Origin: Gp7-AA6 sp036395755 | Lineage (GTDB): Bacteria; Acidobacteriota; Thermoanaerobaculia; UBA5066; Gp7-AA6 | Length of the DNA stretch: 64,000 nt | Direction of reading: 5' to 3' | Assembly: GCA_036395755.1 (NCBI GenBank) | Contig: DASWCZ010000082.1 | Location: forward strand, 1-64,000 | Part shown: piece after piece, positions 7,415-16,245 of the stretch | Numbering within the stretch: position 1 is the first letter of the stretch | How the letters are laid out: each line of letters starts with the position of its first letter | Notes under the pieces: model-generated | Told to the model about the DNA's origin: nothing | Seen by the model: only the letters and a program-made list of their open reading frames with translations | Databases searched by the model: none | Program-made: the position numbers and the translations under genes

Positions 7415-9094
7415 CTAGCGGGTCCGCCTGCGCTCCGGCGGCCGCCGGTCGCTCGCGAGGATGCTGACGACGAGCGCGACCCCGCCGAGCGCCGCAGCGA
7501 GGAAAAAGAAGATCGCCAGGCCCGGGTACCCGAGAATGCGGAAGGCGGTGGGCACCTGCATCAGGAGCGCGGCTCCCACGATCAGTGCGGCGAGGATCAA
7601 CCCGAGGGCGATCCGGTTGGCGATCTTGTGCAGACCGTCGATCAGCATCCGCTCGTCCACGGCGTTCACGTCGACGCGGAGCTGGTTGCTGGCGAGGATG
7701 TCGAGGACTTTGTTCACGCGGCCGGGCAGCTTCTCGACGAAGTCCTTGGCCTCGAGCAGGCTCGCGTAGAGGTTGGCGGGCGATGCGCTCTTGGCCATCC
7801 GGCGCTGCATCAGCCGCGCCGCATTGCGCCGCACCGAAGCGTTCGGGTCGAAAGTCGGATCGAGGGTCCGCCCGATCTCGTCCAAGTGAAGGAGCGTCTT
7901 GCCGAGCATCGCCAGCTCGGGAGGAAGCCGCATTCCGGCGTTGGCGGACAGGCGCGACACCTCGAGAACGACGCGGCCGATCTGGATCTGTTCGAGCCGG
8001 GCGTGCTGAAGCGCGCCGACGAGCTCTGCAACCCGGCGACGGAACTCGGTCTCGTCGAACGTCTCGAGCTTTTCGCCGATCACGGCCGCCCGGTCGGCGG
8101 CCTCGTCCCCCCGCCCATCGCTGACGGCGAGAAGCAGCTTCAACAGGCTCTCCTGCATGTCGCCGGAAATCCGCGCGACCATTCCCAGGTCGATCAACGC
8201 GAGCCGACCATCGTCGGTCAGGAAGACGTTGCCGGGATGCGGATCGGCGTGGAAAAAGCCGTCGATCAGGATCTGTTTCAGATAGGCGCGGTGAAGCTCT
8301 TCCGCGAGCTGCGCGCCGTCGATCTCGAGCTTCGTCAAAGGCGAAAGAGCGGTGATCTTGCGGCCGGAAACGAACTCCATGGTCAGGACGCGGGAAGTCG
8401 TGTAGTCCTCGACCGGCTCGGGCACGAGGATCCGGTCGAAGTCGCGGAGGTTCTCCCGAAGGCTCACGAGGTTCTGCGCCTCGAGTCGGTAATCGAGCTC
8501 GCGCAGGATGGTCTTGCGGAACTCGTCGACGACCTTTTCGAGCTGGTAGAGGCGGCCGGCGTCGGCGTGCCGGTCGAGGAGCTGCGCGATCTCCTTGAAC
8601 GAGTCGAGATCCTCCGCGATCTGCTCGCGGATGCCGGGCCTCTGGACCTTGACGGCGACGGCGCGGCCGTCCCGCAGAGTGGCGCGATGGACCTGGCCGA
8701 GCGACGCGGCCGCGAGAGGAGTGGCTTCGAAGTCGGCGAACGCCTTCGAGATGCGGAGGCCGAGCTCCTCGCTGACGATCCGCTCGACCTCGGCGAACGG
8801 AAACGGAAGGACGTCGTCCTGCAGCCGGGAGAGGGCCTCGATGTACTCGACCGGCAGGAGGTCCGCGCGCGTCGAAAGGAGCTGGCCGATCTTGATGAAC
8901 GTCGGACCGAGCTGTTCGAGGTCGCGCGCGAGCTCTTCGGCCCTGGGAGCCGTTTCCTTCGAGCGGCCGGCCGGCCGGGCGATCTCCGCCTCGACGCCCA
9001 GACCGCTCGCGAGGTCGCCGCGGCCGTACTTCACGAGCAGGACTGCGATGTCCTTGTATCGCTTCAGGTGCGAGGGCTTCAGAGATACGGCCAT
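7415..9094 (-). CDS. ABC1/UbiB family atypical kinase
   Basis: 559 residues with the family's KxGQ motif (FIKIGQLLSTRADLLP), an Ala-rich loop (PLAAASLGQVHRA), an invariant VAVKVQRPG lysine, FHADPHPGN and a DLGM metal-binding motif. Two transmembrane helices lie at the C-terminus (about residues 500-545). UbiB/COQ8 proteins are ATPases that support lipid-soluble quinone synthesis or isoprenoid lipid handling at membranes. It is separated by 52 bp from the hybrid kinase and may be cotranscribed with it. No other quinone genes are nearby, so the exact role is inferred from the family. Confidence 0.88.
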   Translation of the reverse strand: MAVSLKPSHLKRYKDIAVLLVKYGRGDLASGLGVEAEIARPAGRSKETAPRAEELARDLEQLGPTFIKIGQLLSTRADLLPVEYIEALSRLQDDVLPFPFAEVERIVSEELGLRISKAFADFEATPLAAASLGQVHRATLRDGRAVAVKVQRPGIREQIAEDLDSFKEIAQLLDRHADAGRLYQLEKVVDEFRKTILRELDYRLEAQNLVSLRENLRDFDRILVPEPVEDYTTSRVLTMEFVSGRKITALSPLTKLEIDGAQLAEELHRAYLKQILIDGFFHADPHPGNVFLTDDGRLALIDLGMVARISGDMQESLLKLLLAVSDGRGDEAADRAAVIGEKLETFDETEFRRRVAELVGALQHARLEQIQIGRVVLEVSRLSANAGMRLPPELAMLGKTLLHLDEIGRTLDPTFDPNASVRRNAARLMQRRMAKSASPANLYASLLEAKDFVEKLPGRVNKVLDILASNQLRVDVNAVDERMLIDGLHKIANRIALGLILAALIVGAALLMQVPTAFRILGYPGLAIFFFLAAALGGVALVVSILASDRRPPERRRTR

Positions 9095-9202
9095 AGGTAG
9101 AGTTCTCAGTTCTCACCCCGCAGCTTTCAAGGAACGCGCCAGCTCGGAATAGGCTCTCGGAAATGTCCAAGAGCTCCGGCATCCTGGAGGTTCCGGCCAC
9201 CC

Positions 9203-9262
9203 GGGGTCAGGCCTCAGCCGGCAGCGATGACCTGCCAGAGTGATGAATGGAGGCCCGACCCT
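9203..9262. repeat. GGGTCA-type repeat ending at a start codon
   Basis: Imperfect inverted arms GGGGTCAGGCCTC (9203-9215) and GAGGCCCGACCCT (9250-9262) flank a divergent centre. The right arm ends immediately before the ATG of the acetyltransferase gene and also contains its GGAGG ribosome-binding sequence. Confidence 0.65.
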
Positions 9263-9721
9263 ATGAAGCGCGAAACCCCGACGCAGTGGCGACGGAACGG
9301 CTTCACGATCTCGACCGACCCGAAGAGGCTCGACCGCCAGATGATCCACGAGTTCCTCTCCGCCTCCTACTGGGCGACGGGGATTCCGCGCGAAGTCGTC
9401 GACCGCTCGATTGAAGGCGCGCTCTGCTTCGGGCTCTTCGAGGACGGCCGTCAGGTCGGCTTCGCGCGCGTCATCACCGACAGGGCGACGTTCGCCTATC
9501 TCGCCGACGTCTTCGTCCTCGAATCGCACCGCGGGCAGGGGCTCGCGACCTGGTTGATGGAATCGATCCTGGCGCACCCTCGCCTCCAGGGGCTGCGCCG
9601 GTGGATGCTCGTGACCCGGGACGCCCACCCCCTGTACCGAAAGGTCGGATTCCGCGACCTCGCGCACCCCGAGCGAATCATGGAGAGGACGTTTCCGGGG
9701 ATCTACGAGAGACGAGACTGA
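9263..9721 (+). CDS. GNAT-family N-acetyltransferase
   Basis: The 152-residue protein shows the GNAT acetyl-CoA-binding signature: an ADVFVLESHRGQGLATWLME strand-loop-helix and a late YRKVGFRDL segment. It transfers an acetyl group from acetyl-CoA to an unknown amine. An ATG 12 codons upstream lies inside the palindromic repeat. The ATG at 9263 has GGAGG nine bases before it and begins just where the repeat ends, so it is the better start. Substrate unknown. Confidence 0.85.
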   Translation: MKRETPTQWRRNGFTISTDPKRLDRQMIHEFLSASYWATGIPREVVDRSIEGALCFGLFEDGRQVGFARVITDRATFAYLADVFVLESHRGQGLATWLMESILAHPRLQGLRRWMLVTRDAHPLYRKVGFRDLAHPERIMERTFPGIYERRD

Positions 9722-9751
9722 GGACTGTGCGATCACCAAGGGAGTGCGGCC

Positions 9752-9847
9752 ATGGATGACAAAGAACGGCTGTCTGCCTTCATGTCGGCGCTCGTCACCG
9801 AGCACTTCGCTCTTCAGACGGCAGCGAGCACGACGGTGCCATGTTAG
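9752..9847 (+). pseudogene. Truncated N-terminal gene fragment (31 codons)
   Basis: An ATG with a GGGAG ribosome-binding sequence 8 bp upstream opens a frame reading MDDKERLSAFMSALVTEH and so on, which stops at TAG after 31 codons. The segment looks like the conserved start of a longer family of hypothetical proteins that I recall only vaguely, and nothing downstream continues it. I read it as the remnant of a deleted gene at the edge of a lower-GC patch. Confidence 0.4.
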
Positions 9848-9887
9848 GCTACACCCTTCAGAGCCAATACGCGGACACGCAGACCGG

Positions 9888-10181
9888 TCAGAGCTTGAGG
9901 AGGAAGACGGGCGCCATGGCCGCGAGCACAGCTCCGACTTGCAGCCCAAGTACCACGAGCGCCTCCTTCGGAGCCCGCGGTAGCCACTTGATCGCGAAGA
10001 ACCCGATGATGGGTATCTGTGCAGCCATAAGCAGCTGCCAGATGTGGGCAGCAGCGCCTTCGTCGGGCTCGCGGACGACGCCGAACCTGGCGAGGTGTAG
10101 AAGTACCGTGGCAAGCGCGGCGAGAGACATGGCTAAGGGAAGAAAGGCGCTCGGCTGCTTGATCATTGCGGGCAAGGTCAT
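9888..10181 (-). CDS. Small membrane protein, unknown function
   Basis: 97 residues with three hydrophobic segments (about residues 12-32, 48-65 and 73-95). Nothing in it identifies a family. The start MTLPAMIKQ is supported by GGAGG seven bases upstream. It lies in a patch (about 9.7-10.87 kb) with visibly lower GC and different codon use from its neighbours, so it may have been acquired horizontally. Confidence 0.65.
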   Translation of the reverse strand: MTLPAMIKQPSAFLPLAMSLAALATVLLHLARFGVVREPDEGAAAHIWQLLMAAQIPIIGFFAIKWLPRAPKEALVVLGLQVGAVLAAMAPVFLLKL

Positions 10182-10217
10182 TGGAAACCTCCACCCAGAT
10201 CTAGGCGTGCCCCGGTC

Positions 10218-10598
10218 TCATTCTGAACTGTTGGATTTGCTCGACTTGACCGTGACTGCAATCGCCGCCGCTTCATTTTCGGGCTTTGTCAAAAGGATAA
10301 TCCCGATCTCCTTTAGGTCCTTACCACGAGGCAAGACGACCAGTTTCTTGACCCGGTCGCCCGCAATGCCAAAGCGCTTGAAGTTGGCCGGCAGCCACCG
10401 CCTCAGCTTTGCTTCATCTGCTGGCCCCATCTTGTCCAGCTCTGCCAGAATCGCCTTCGCTTGATCCCGACTCAAGAGATCGCTGGGATAGGTCAGTCGG
10501 TAGATATTGCTCTTGGAAGAGTTGAGGTTCGTCGCAGCCCAAGCGAGCGTCGCGATAAGCAACGACGCGATCACGCCAAACGTGAGCCGAGCTTTCAT
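10218..10598 (-). CDS. Small secreted protein, unknown function
   Basis: 126 residues with a clear signal peptide (MKARLTFGVIASLLIATLAW, cleavage probably after AWA) and a mature part of about 105 residues rich in Lys and Ser. The start has a near-perfect AAGGAGG seven bases upstream. I recognise no domain. It lies in the same lower-GC patch as the small membrane protein downstream and ends 36 bp before that gene's start. Confidence 0.65.
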   Translation of the reverse strand: MKARLTFGVIASLLIATLAWAATNLNSSKSNIYRLTYPSDLLSRDQAKAILAELDKMGPADEAKLRRWLPANFKRFGIAGDRVKKLVVLPRGKDLKEIGIILLTKPENEAAAIAVTVKSSKSNSSE

Positions 10599-10810
10599 TT
10601 GGAATCCTCCTTTCGCCGACAGGTGGCGGCTAACTCACCTGGACATTCCAATTGGGATCGCCAAACGCTCCATTCGAGCTGGTCGGAAGGCGGGCTCTCG
10701 CTGCGGGGGGAGCTAGGCTGCGACAGAAGCAACGTAACGCCCAGCGAGGCCGTGAGAATCGATCTCCAGAGCGCATCGGCTGGCTTCGCACCCGAACCGA
10801 TCATAGCCAT
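10595..10810 (-). CDS. Doubtful small ORF upstream of the secreted protein
   Basis: A 71-codon frame with one hydrophobic segment (SILTASLGVTLLLSQ), whose stop overlaps the next gene's ATG by 4 bp. The overlap is of the kind seen at real gene junctions here, but the frame has only a weak ribosome site and no recognisable family. The downstream gene also has its own strong ribosome site, so coupling is not needed. Confidence 0.3.
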   Translation of the reverse strand: MAMIGSGAKPADALWRSILTASLGVTLLLSQPSSPRSESPPSDQLEWSVWRSQLECPGELAATCRRKEDSK

Positions 10811-10869
10811 CCTGGATCAGTTGGATCGCGGACGAATGCCGGAAAGTGTGGCTCGCGGCCCTATCCGGA

Positions 10870-11751
10870 TCAAGGCAGCGCCACGTCCTTCAGGCTGAAG
10901 GGCACGGTGACGAGCGCTTTCGGGGTCATCAGGTAGATCCGCAGGCTCGCATCGGCGGGCAGCTTCTCGGTGAATTTGACGATCCAGAACTCCCCGACCT
11001 TCATGGATCCGGAGTCGTCGATCCGCTTCCCGGCGGCGTCGAAGACCTCGACGCCGAACACTTTCTTCCCCGGATCGGTCACCCGGACGAGGACGTCGTT
11101 CTCGCCGATGTCGCCGAACAGTCCTTCGAAGAGGCCGGTGAAGGCGCTCACCATGGCGCCCGCGATACCCGCGGATTCGGCCTCCTTCTTCTTGCGCTCC
11201 TCGTCCTTCTTCTTCTCGGCGTCGAACGTCTTGCGAGAAACGACGGTGACCTCCGTCTGAGCGGCCTTCAGAGCGGGCGCGGCGATCGGCTGGTCCATGC
11301 GCGAGAGGAAACGGTCAGCCGAAGCGACGGCGGCCGGATCGCGGTCCGGCAGGAAGACCTCGACAGATCCGGAGATCTCGCGGACGCTCTTCGCCCGCCG
11401 GGCGGGATTGCGGAGGTCGAGCTTCAAGGCGGGAGACCCCTGCCCCGTCGCTTTCTCGAAATCCGCCGGGCGACCGCCTTCCTTGACGAGGTTCCGTCCA
11501 GTGTCGTCGACCGCTTTCTCGACGAGAGCCCGCGCGCCGCGCGCTCCGCCGGCAGCCTCGCCGGTCAGCTTCAGCTCGACCTCCAGCCCCGCGAACGTGT
11601 TGTCGTTCCGGCGGCGGTCGGTCACGTCGCCGGGGGTCACTCCGATCGCCGGGGGCTTCGAAGGGGTGGCCGTGCCGGCGGTGGCGGCCGCGAGCTGCGC
11701 GGCAGCGAGAACGAGAACGGCGAGCAACACTTCCGGCCTCCGTTTCGTCAT
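10870..11751 (-). CDS. Secreted protein of unknown function, paralog A
   Basis: 293 residues with an N-terminal signal peptide (about residues 8-24), then a mature protein of beta-rich segments interrupted by a charged EKKKDEERKKKEAE helix near residue 190. It aligns along its whole length with the gene immediately upstream: both have FAGLEVELKLTG/FGGLEIELKLTG, an EISG-V--F-P-RDPAA segment, a MD-PI--AL segment and a C-terminal PFSL-(D/N)V-LP. The start overlaps its paralog's stop by 4 bp. I do not recognise the family. Confidence 0.75.
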   Translation of the reverse strand: MTKRRPEVLLAVLVLAAAQLAAATAGTATPSKPPAIGVTPGDVTDRRRNDNTFAGLEVELKLTGEAAGGARGARALVEKAVDDTGRNLVKEGGRPADFEKATGQGSPALKLDLRNPARRAKSVREISGSVEVFLPDRDPAAVASADRFLSRMDQPIAAPALKAAQTEVTVVSRKTFDAEKKKDEERKKKEAESAGIAGAMVSAFTGLFEGLFGDIGENDVLVRVTDPGKKVFGVEVFDAAGKRIDDSGSMKVGEFWIVKFTEKLPADASLRIYLMTPKALVTVPFSLKDVALP

Positions 11752-12635
11752 GGGAGAGGAACGTTCGTGAGAGAAAACGGCGCGCGGAGGAGCGCGTTCT
11801 TCGTCTTTACGAGAAACCGGAGCTTCGCGTCGGGCGGGAGCTTCTCGGAATACTGGAGGATCTTCAACCCGCCGGAGGACATCGAGCCGCGCGTGTCGAT
11901 CACCCCGCTCGCCCCCACGACCTCGACGTCGAGCAGCTTGCCCTGTGGGTCCTCGATCTGCAGGATCACGTCGTTGTCTCCGACGTCGTTCATCATTCCC
12001 GCGAAGCCCTTCACGAGCGCCATCAACGCTTCCGCGGTCTTGTCGTCTCCGGCTTCCTTCTTCATTTCCTCTTTGTGCTTCTGCATTTCCGCCTCGAGCT
12101 CCGCGTCCCGCTTTTTCGCCTGGGCCCGGTACACCTTGGGCGAGACGAGACGCGCCTTGATCTGTTGCGACTTCAAGGCGGAGGAATCGATCGGTTTGTC
12201 CATCCGCGAAACGAGCCGGTCGATGACGATCGTCGCGGCCGGATCGCGGGACGGTGCGAAGAGCTGCACTTCGCCCGAAATCTCCTTGATGGCCGACGCC
12301 CCGCGGGCCGGATTCTTGAGGTTGATCTTGAGATCGGGCGCGCGTCCGCTGGAGGACTTCTGGAAATCCTCGTCCCCCTTTTTTTCCGGAAGCAGGTCGC
12401 GGCCGCCCTCGTCCTGCGCCTTCGTGAGCGTCACCCGGGCCGCGCGCGCGTCGGCCAGGTCGTCGCCGGTCAACTTGAGCTCGATCTCGAGGCCCCCGAA
12501 AAACTCTCCGGTGGTCCGCCGGTCCTCGATCGTGCCGGCGCTGACCCTCAGGTCCTGGCCGGAAACGGAGCTGGCGAACAGAACCGGAGCGAGCCCGAAA
12601 GCGAGAATGAATTGCGGGCCCGGGCGCCTGCGCAT
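11748..12635 (-). CDS. Secreted protein of unknown function, paralog B
   Basis: 295 residues, the first gene of the tandem pair. It has a signal peptide (PGPQFILAFGLAPVLFASS, cleavage near VSGQ) and the same modular plan as its neighbour, including a charged coiled-coil stretch (ELEAEMQKHKEEMKKEAGDD) near residue 185. The ATG at 12635 has GAGGAGG upstream. The frame stays open about 700 bp farther upstream, but that part is antisense to the flavin reductase gene and is not coding. Conserved DNDV----D-P--K motifs suggest a repeated beta-sandwich, which is only a guess. Confidence 0.75.
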   Translation of the reverse strand: MRRRPGPQFILAFGLAPVLFASSVSGQDLRVSAGTIEDRRTTGEFFGGLEIELKLTGDDLADARAARVTLTKAQDEGGRDLLPEKKGDEDFQKSSSGRAPDLKINLKNPARGASAIKEISGEVQLFAPSRDPAATIVIDRLVSRMDKPIDSSALKSQQIKARLVSPKVYRAQAKKRDAELEAEMQKHKEEMKKEAGDDKTAEALMALVKGFAGMMNDVGDNDVILQIEDPQGKLLDVEVVGASGVIDTRGSMSSGGLKILQYSEKLPPDAKLRFLVKTKNALLRAPFSLTNVPLP

Positions 12636-12725
12636 GGGAAGCCTCCTCGATTTTGGGGGTGCGAGCCGGATCAGGGTACCACTCTCGGAACGGGACTTGG
12701 CGTGCGAGAGAATCCGATTTGAACG

Positions 12726-13322
12726 ATGGACTCGATGAATTCTTCGACGCGCCTGCCGGGAAAGCCGCTCTTCATCCCGGTGATCCTCGGCACGCCCCGC
12801 CGGGGGCGCAGAAGCGAGCACGTCGCAGACTTCGTGCTCTCCCGGGTCGCAGCGATTTCCGGCGTGGAGACCGAGCTGTTCGACGTGCGGCGGATGGCCT
12901 TTTCGACGAACGACGCCGGCGAGCAGATCCGGGACGCGGCGTTCTCCGCCGCGATGATGCGCGCCGACGCGCTCGTCCTCGTCGCGCCCGAGTACAACCA
13001 CGGCTACCCGGGAATCCTGAAGCACGTCCTCGACTCGAACCTGAAGGAGTACATCCACAAGGCCGTCGGCATCGTCGGCGTCTCGGCGGGACCCTGGGGT
13101 GGAACGCGGGTCATCGAGAACCTCCTTCCGGTGATGCGCGAGCTCGGCCTGGTGACGATCTTCTGGGACGGCAATTTCCCGAACGTTCAGAAAACTTTCG
13201 ACAAAGACACCGGCGCACTGCTCGAGCCCGCGTACGTGCGGCGGCTCGAGAAGTTCACGAACGAGCTCGTCTGGATGGCGAAGGTTCTCCGGTACGGCCG
13301 GGAGAACGTCGCGATCGAATAG
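12726..13322 (+). CDS. NADPH-dependent FMN reductase family protein
   Basis: 198 residues with a flavodoxin-like fold: first strand and phosphate loop FIPVILGTPRRGRRSEHVA, and the family's isoalloxazine-contact motif APEYNHGYPG near residue 92. Members reduce flavins, quinones or azo compounds with NAD(P)H in the cytoplasm. It is followed after 10 bp by a small zinc-ribbon gene. The ATG at 12726 or the next Met at residue 4 could be used. Confidence 0.88.
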   Translation: MDSMNSSTRLPGKPLFIPVILGTPRRGRRSEHVADFVLSRVAAISGVETELFDVRRMAFSTNDAGEQIRDAAFSAAMMRADALVLVAPEYNHGYPGILKHVLDSNLKEYIHKAVGIVGVSAGPWGGTRVIENLLPVMRELGLVTIFWDGNFPNVQKTFDKDTGALLEPAYVRRLEKFTNELVWMAKVLRYGRENVAIE

Positions 13323-13332
13323 GAGACACGTC

Positions 13333-13521
13333 ATGGCGGAACGAAAGAAGCTCAAGTGCCCCGGCTGCGGCGGAGAGATGAACTTCCACGCCGAGAAGGT
13401 CGACTACTCGCAGGCGCTCGCGGACCCGGAATCCATGGATCCGGAGTTCGGAGGCGCACTCGAAGAGTTCCACACGTGCCCGCGCTGCAAGTTGACGGTC
13501 GAGCGACCGGCGACCGACTGA
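13333..13521 (+). CDS. Small zinc-ribbon protein
   Basis: 62 residues with two Cys pairs, CPGCG near residue 9 and CPRC near residue 52, spaced as in a zinc ribbon, and an acidic middle. The start has GGAGA close upstream. It lies 10 bp after the flavin reductase gene and is probably cotranscribed. It may bind nucleic acid or act as a metal-binding adaptor; function unknown. Confidence 0.7.
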   Translation: MAERKKLKCPGCGGEMNFHAEKVDYSQALADPESMDPEFGGALEEFHTCPRCKLTVERPATD

Positions 13522-13551
13522 GTTGATGAAAAGAATCGCGGTCTTCCCCGG

Positions 13552-16245
13552 GTGAGGAATGGGTCACGCGCGAAGAAATCGGCGGAGGCGGAGAAGACAC
13601 GCCTCGCCGAGGACGCGCGCCGCGAGAAGAACTGGAAGCGCTGGGGCCCCTATCTCTCCGAGCGGCAGTGGGGAACGGTTCGCGAGGATTACTCCGCCGA
13701 CGGCAGCTGCTGGAACTACTTCCCGCACGATCACGCGCGTAGTCGTGCGTATCGATGGGGAGAGGACGGCCTCCTGGGAATCACGGACCGCGAAGGACGG
13801 CTGTGCTTCGCGCTCGCCCTCTGGAACGGGCGCGATCCCATACTGAAGGAGCGCCTCTTCGGTCTCTCCGGGCCCGAAGGCAACCACGGCGAGGACGTGA
13901 AGGAGTGCTACTACTACCTCGACTCCACGCCGACGCACTCGTGGATGCGCGCGCTGTACAAGTACCCGCAGACCGAGTTTCCGTACGCACTTCTGGTGGA
14001 GAAGAACCGCCGCCGCGGAAAGCTCGACGGAGAATTCGAGCTCGCCGACACCGGCGTCTTCGACGAGGACCGGTACTTCGACGTCTTCGTCGAGTACGCG
14101 AAGGCCTCGCCCGACGATCTCCTCATCCAGATCACCGCCTCGAACCGGGGACCGGACGCCGCGCCGCTCCATCTTTTGCCGACGCTCTGGTTTCGCAACA
14201 CGTGGTCGTGGGGTCGCACCGGCGAAGGCTACTGGGGAAAGCCCCTCCTCTCGCGGGAGGCGGCCGGTGACCTTCTCGCGCAGCACGAGAGCCTCGGACG
14301 GTTCCGGCTCGCGATGGAGAAGGATCCGGTCAAGCCCGATCTCTGGTTCACCGAGAACGAGACCAACGTCGCGCGGCTCTTCGGAGCGGGGAACGCGCAG
14401 CCGTACGTCAAGGACGCGTTCCACGCCCGTCTGGTCGAGGGACAAAAGAACGCCGTCAACCCCGAAGAGGTCGGGACAAAAGCCGCTGCGCACTATTTCG
14501 TGGAGGTTCCCTCCGGGGGATCCGCAACCTTTCGGTTGCGCTTCTTCGCGGAGGACGCAGTCCCCTCCGACCCGCTCGGATCGGGGTTCGAGCAAGTGTT
14601 TGGCGAGCGCCGGCGCGAGGCGGACGCCTTCCACGCTTCGAACCTTCCGAAGGGATTGACCGAAGAGGAGGGGCGCGTCGCCCGACAGGCGTATGCGGGC
14701 CTGCTCTGGACGAAACAGTTCTACCACTTCGCGGTGAAGGACTGGCTCGAAGGAGACCCGTCGCAGCCGCCTCCGCCCGCGAGCCGGAAGCACGGCCGCA
14801 ACAGCGGCTGGACCCACCTCTACAACCGCGACGTGATCTCGATGCCCGACAAGTGGGAGTACCCCTGGTACGCGGCGTGGGATCTCGCGTTCCACATGAT
14901 CCCGTTCGCGCGGCTCGATCGGGACTTTGCGAAGCAGCAGCTCGTGCTCCTTCTGCGCGAGTGGTACATGCACCCGAACGGGCAGATCCCGGCGTACGAG
15001 TTCGCCTTCGGCGACGTGAACCCGCCGGTGCACGCGTGGGCGGCGTGGAGGACTTACAAGATGACGGGAGCGCGCGGCGCGCGGGACCGCGTGTTCCTCG
15101 CGCGGGTCTTCCACAAGCTGCTCCTGAACTTCACCTGGTGGGTGAACCGCAAGGACCCGGAGGGCCGGAACCTCTTCGCCGGCGGCTTCCTCGGCCTCGA
15201 CAACATCGGCGTCTTCGATCGGTCGAGCCGGCTCCCGACCGGCGCGCACCTCGAGCAGGCGGACGGCACGGCCTGGATGGCCTTCTACTGCCTGACGATG
15301 CTCTCGATGGCGATCGAGCTCGCGAGCGAGGACCCCGCGTACGAGGACGTCGCGTCGAAGTTCTTCGAGCACTTCGTGGCGATCACCGATTCCATCAATA
15401 CGCTCGGCGGCGCGGGCCTGTGGGACGAGGAGGACGGCTTCTACTACGACCAGCTCCGCGTCGACGGCCGGAATTTCCCCCTGAAGCTGCGCTCGATGGT
15501 CGGACTGGTCCCGCTCTTCGCGGTCGAAGTTCTCGAGGAATCGGTGATCGCGAAGCTGCCCGGCTTCCGGAAGCGGATGCAGTGGTTCCTCGAGAACCGC
15601 CCGGACCTGGCCCGACACGTCTCGTACAGGGAAGGCCGCACCGGCGACGCCCACGGGCATCGGCTGCTCGCCATTCCGTCGAAGGAACGCCTCGAGAGGG
15701 TGCTCGGATGCCTCCTCGACGAACGGGAGTTCCTCTCGCCGCACGGCATCCGCGCGCTCTCCCGCGTCTACGGCGAACGGCCGTATGCGTTCTCGATCGG
15801 CGGGGAGGAATATCGCGTCGCCTACGATCCGGGCGAATCGACCACGAGCGTTTTCGGAGGCAATTCCAACTGGCGTGGCCCGGTCTGGTTCCCGGTCAAC
15901 TACCTGCTCGTCGAGGCGCTGGAGCGTTACAACCACTACTACGGCGATCTCCTCCAGGTCGAGTTTCCGACCGGTTCCGGCCGGCGGATGAATCTCCGGA
16001 AGGTCGCTCTGGAGCTCGCCCGTCGGCTCTGCTCGACGTTCCTGCCGGACGAGAACGGCCGGCGTCCCTGCCACGGCGACGACCGGCGCTACGCGGAAGA
16101 CCCCCACTGGAAAGAGCTCGTGCTCTTCCACGAGTATTTCCACGGCGAGACCGGCCGCGGGGTCGGAGCCTCTCACCAGACGGGCTGGACCGCCGTGGTG
16201 GTGAGGCTGTTGAAGGACGTCGCGCGATCCCGGAGCGGGGCGTGA
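13552..16245 (+). CDS. Large glycosidase of the GH63 / MGH1-like type
   Basis: 897 residues. The opening RWGPYLSERQWGTVREDYS and the later FPHDHARSRAYRWGEDGL are typical of bacterial glucosidase-like proteins related to GH63 and mannosylglycerate hydrolase. The C-terminal two-thirds has the (alpha/alpha)6-barrel motifs YPWYAAWDLAFH and NWRGPVWFPVNYLL, with acidic residues that would serve as general acid and base. It has no signal peptide and is probably cytoplasmic, acting on an alpha-glucoside or compatible solute; the substrate is inferred only broadly. The start is a GTG with no obvious ribosome site. Confidence 0.85.
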   Translation: MRNGSRAKKSAEAEKTRLAEDARREKNWKRWGPYLSERQWGTVREDYSADGSCWNYFPHDHARSRAYRWGEDGLLGITDREGRLCFALALWNGRDPILKERLFGLSGPEGNHGEDVKECYYYLDSTPTHSWMRALYKYPQTEFPYALLVEKNRRRGKLDGEFELADTGVFDEDRYFDVFVEYAKASPDDLLIQITASNRGPDAAPLHLLPTLWFRNTWSWGRTGEGYWGKPLLSREAAGDLLAQHESLGRFRLAMEKDPVKPDLWFTENETNVARLFGAGNAQPYVKDAFHARLVEGQKNAVNPEEVGTKAAAHYFVEVPSGGSATFRLRFFAEDAVPSDPLGSGFEQVFGERRREADAFHASNLPKGLTEEEGRVARQAYAGLLWTKQFYHFAVKDWLEGDPSQPPPPASRKHGRNSGWTHLYNRDVISMPDKWEYPWYAAWDLAFHMIPFARLDRDFAKQQLVLLLREWYMHPNGQIPAYEFAFGDVNPPVHAWAAWRTYKMTGARGARDRVFLARVFHKLLLNFTWWVNRKDPEGRNLFAGGFLGLDNIGVFDRSSRLPTGAHLEQADGTAWMAFYCLTMLSMAIELASEDPAYEDVASKFFEHFVAITDSINTLGGAGLWDEEDGFYYDQLRVDGRNFPLKLRSMVGLVPLFAVEVLEESVIAKLPGFRKRMQWFLENRPDLARHVSYREGRTGDAHGHRLLAIPSKERLERVLGCLLDEREFLSPHGIRALSRVYGERPYAFSIGGEEYRVAYDPGESTTSVFGGNSNWRGPVWFPVNYLLVEALERYNHYYGDLLQVEFPTGSGRRMNLRKVALELARRLCSTFLPDENGRRPCHGDDRRYAEDPHWKELVLFHEYFHGETGRGVGASHQTGWTAVVVRLLKDVARSRSGA

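Noticed and set aside
9095..9202. Possible small gene between the UbiB-like gene and the first repeat
   Set aside because: Short open frames exist on the minus strand, but none has a ribosome site or recognisable sequence, and no promoter motif is clear.
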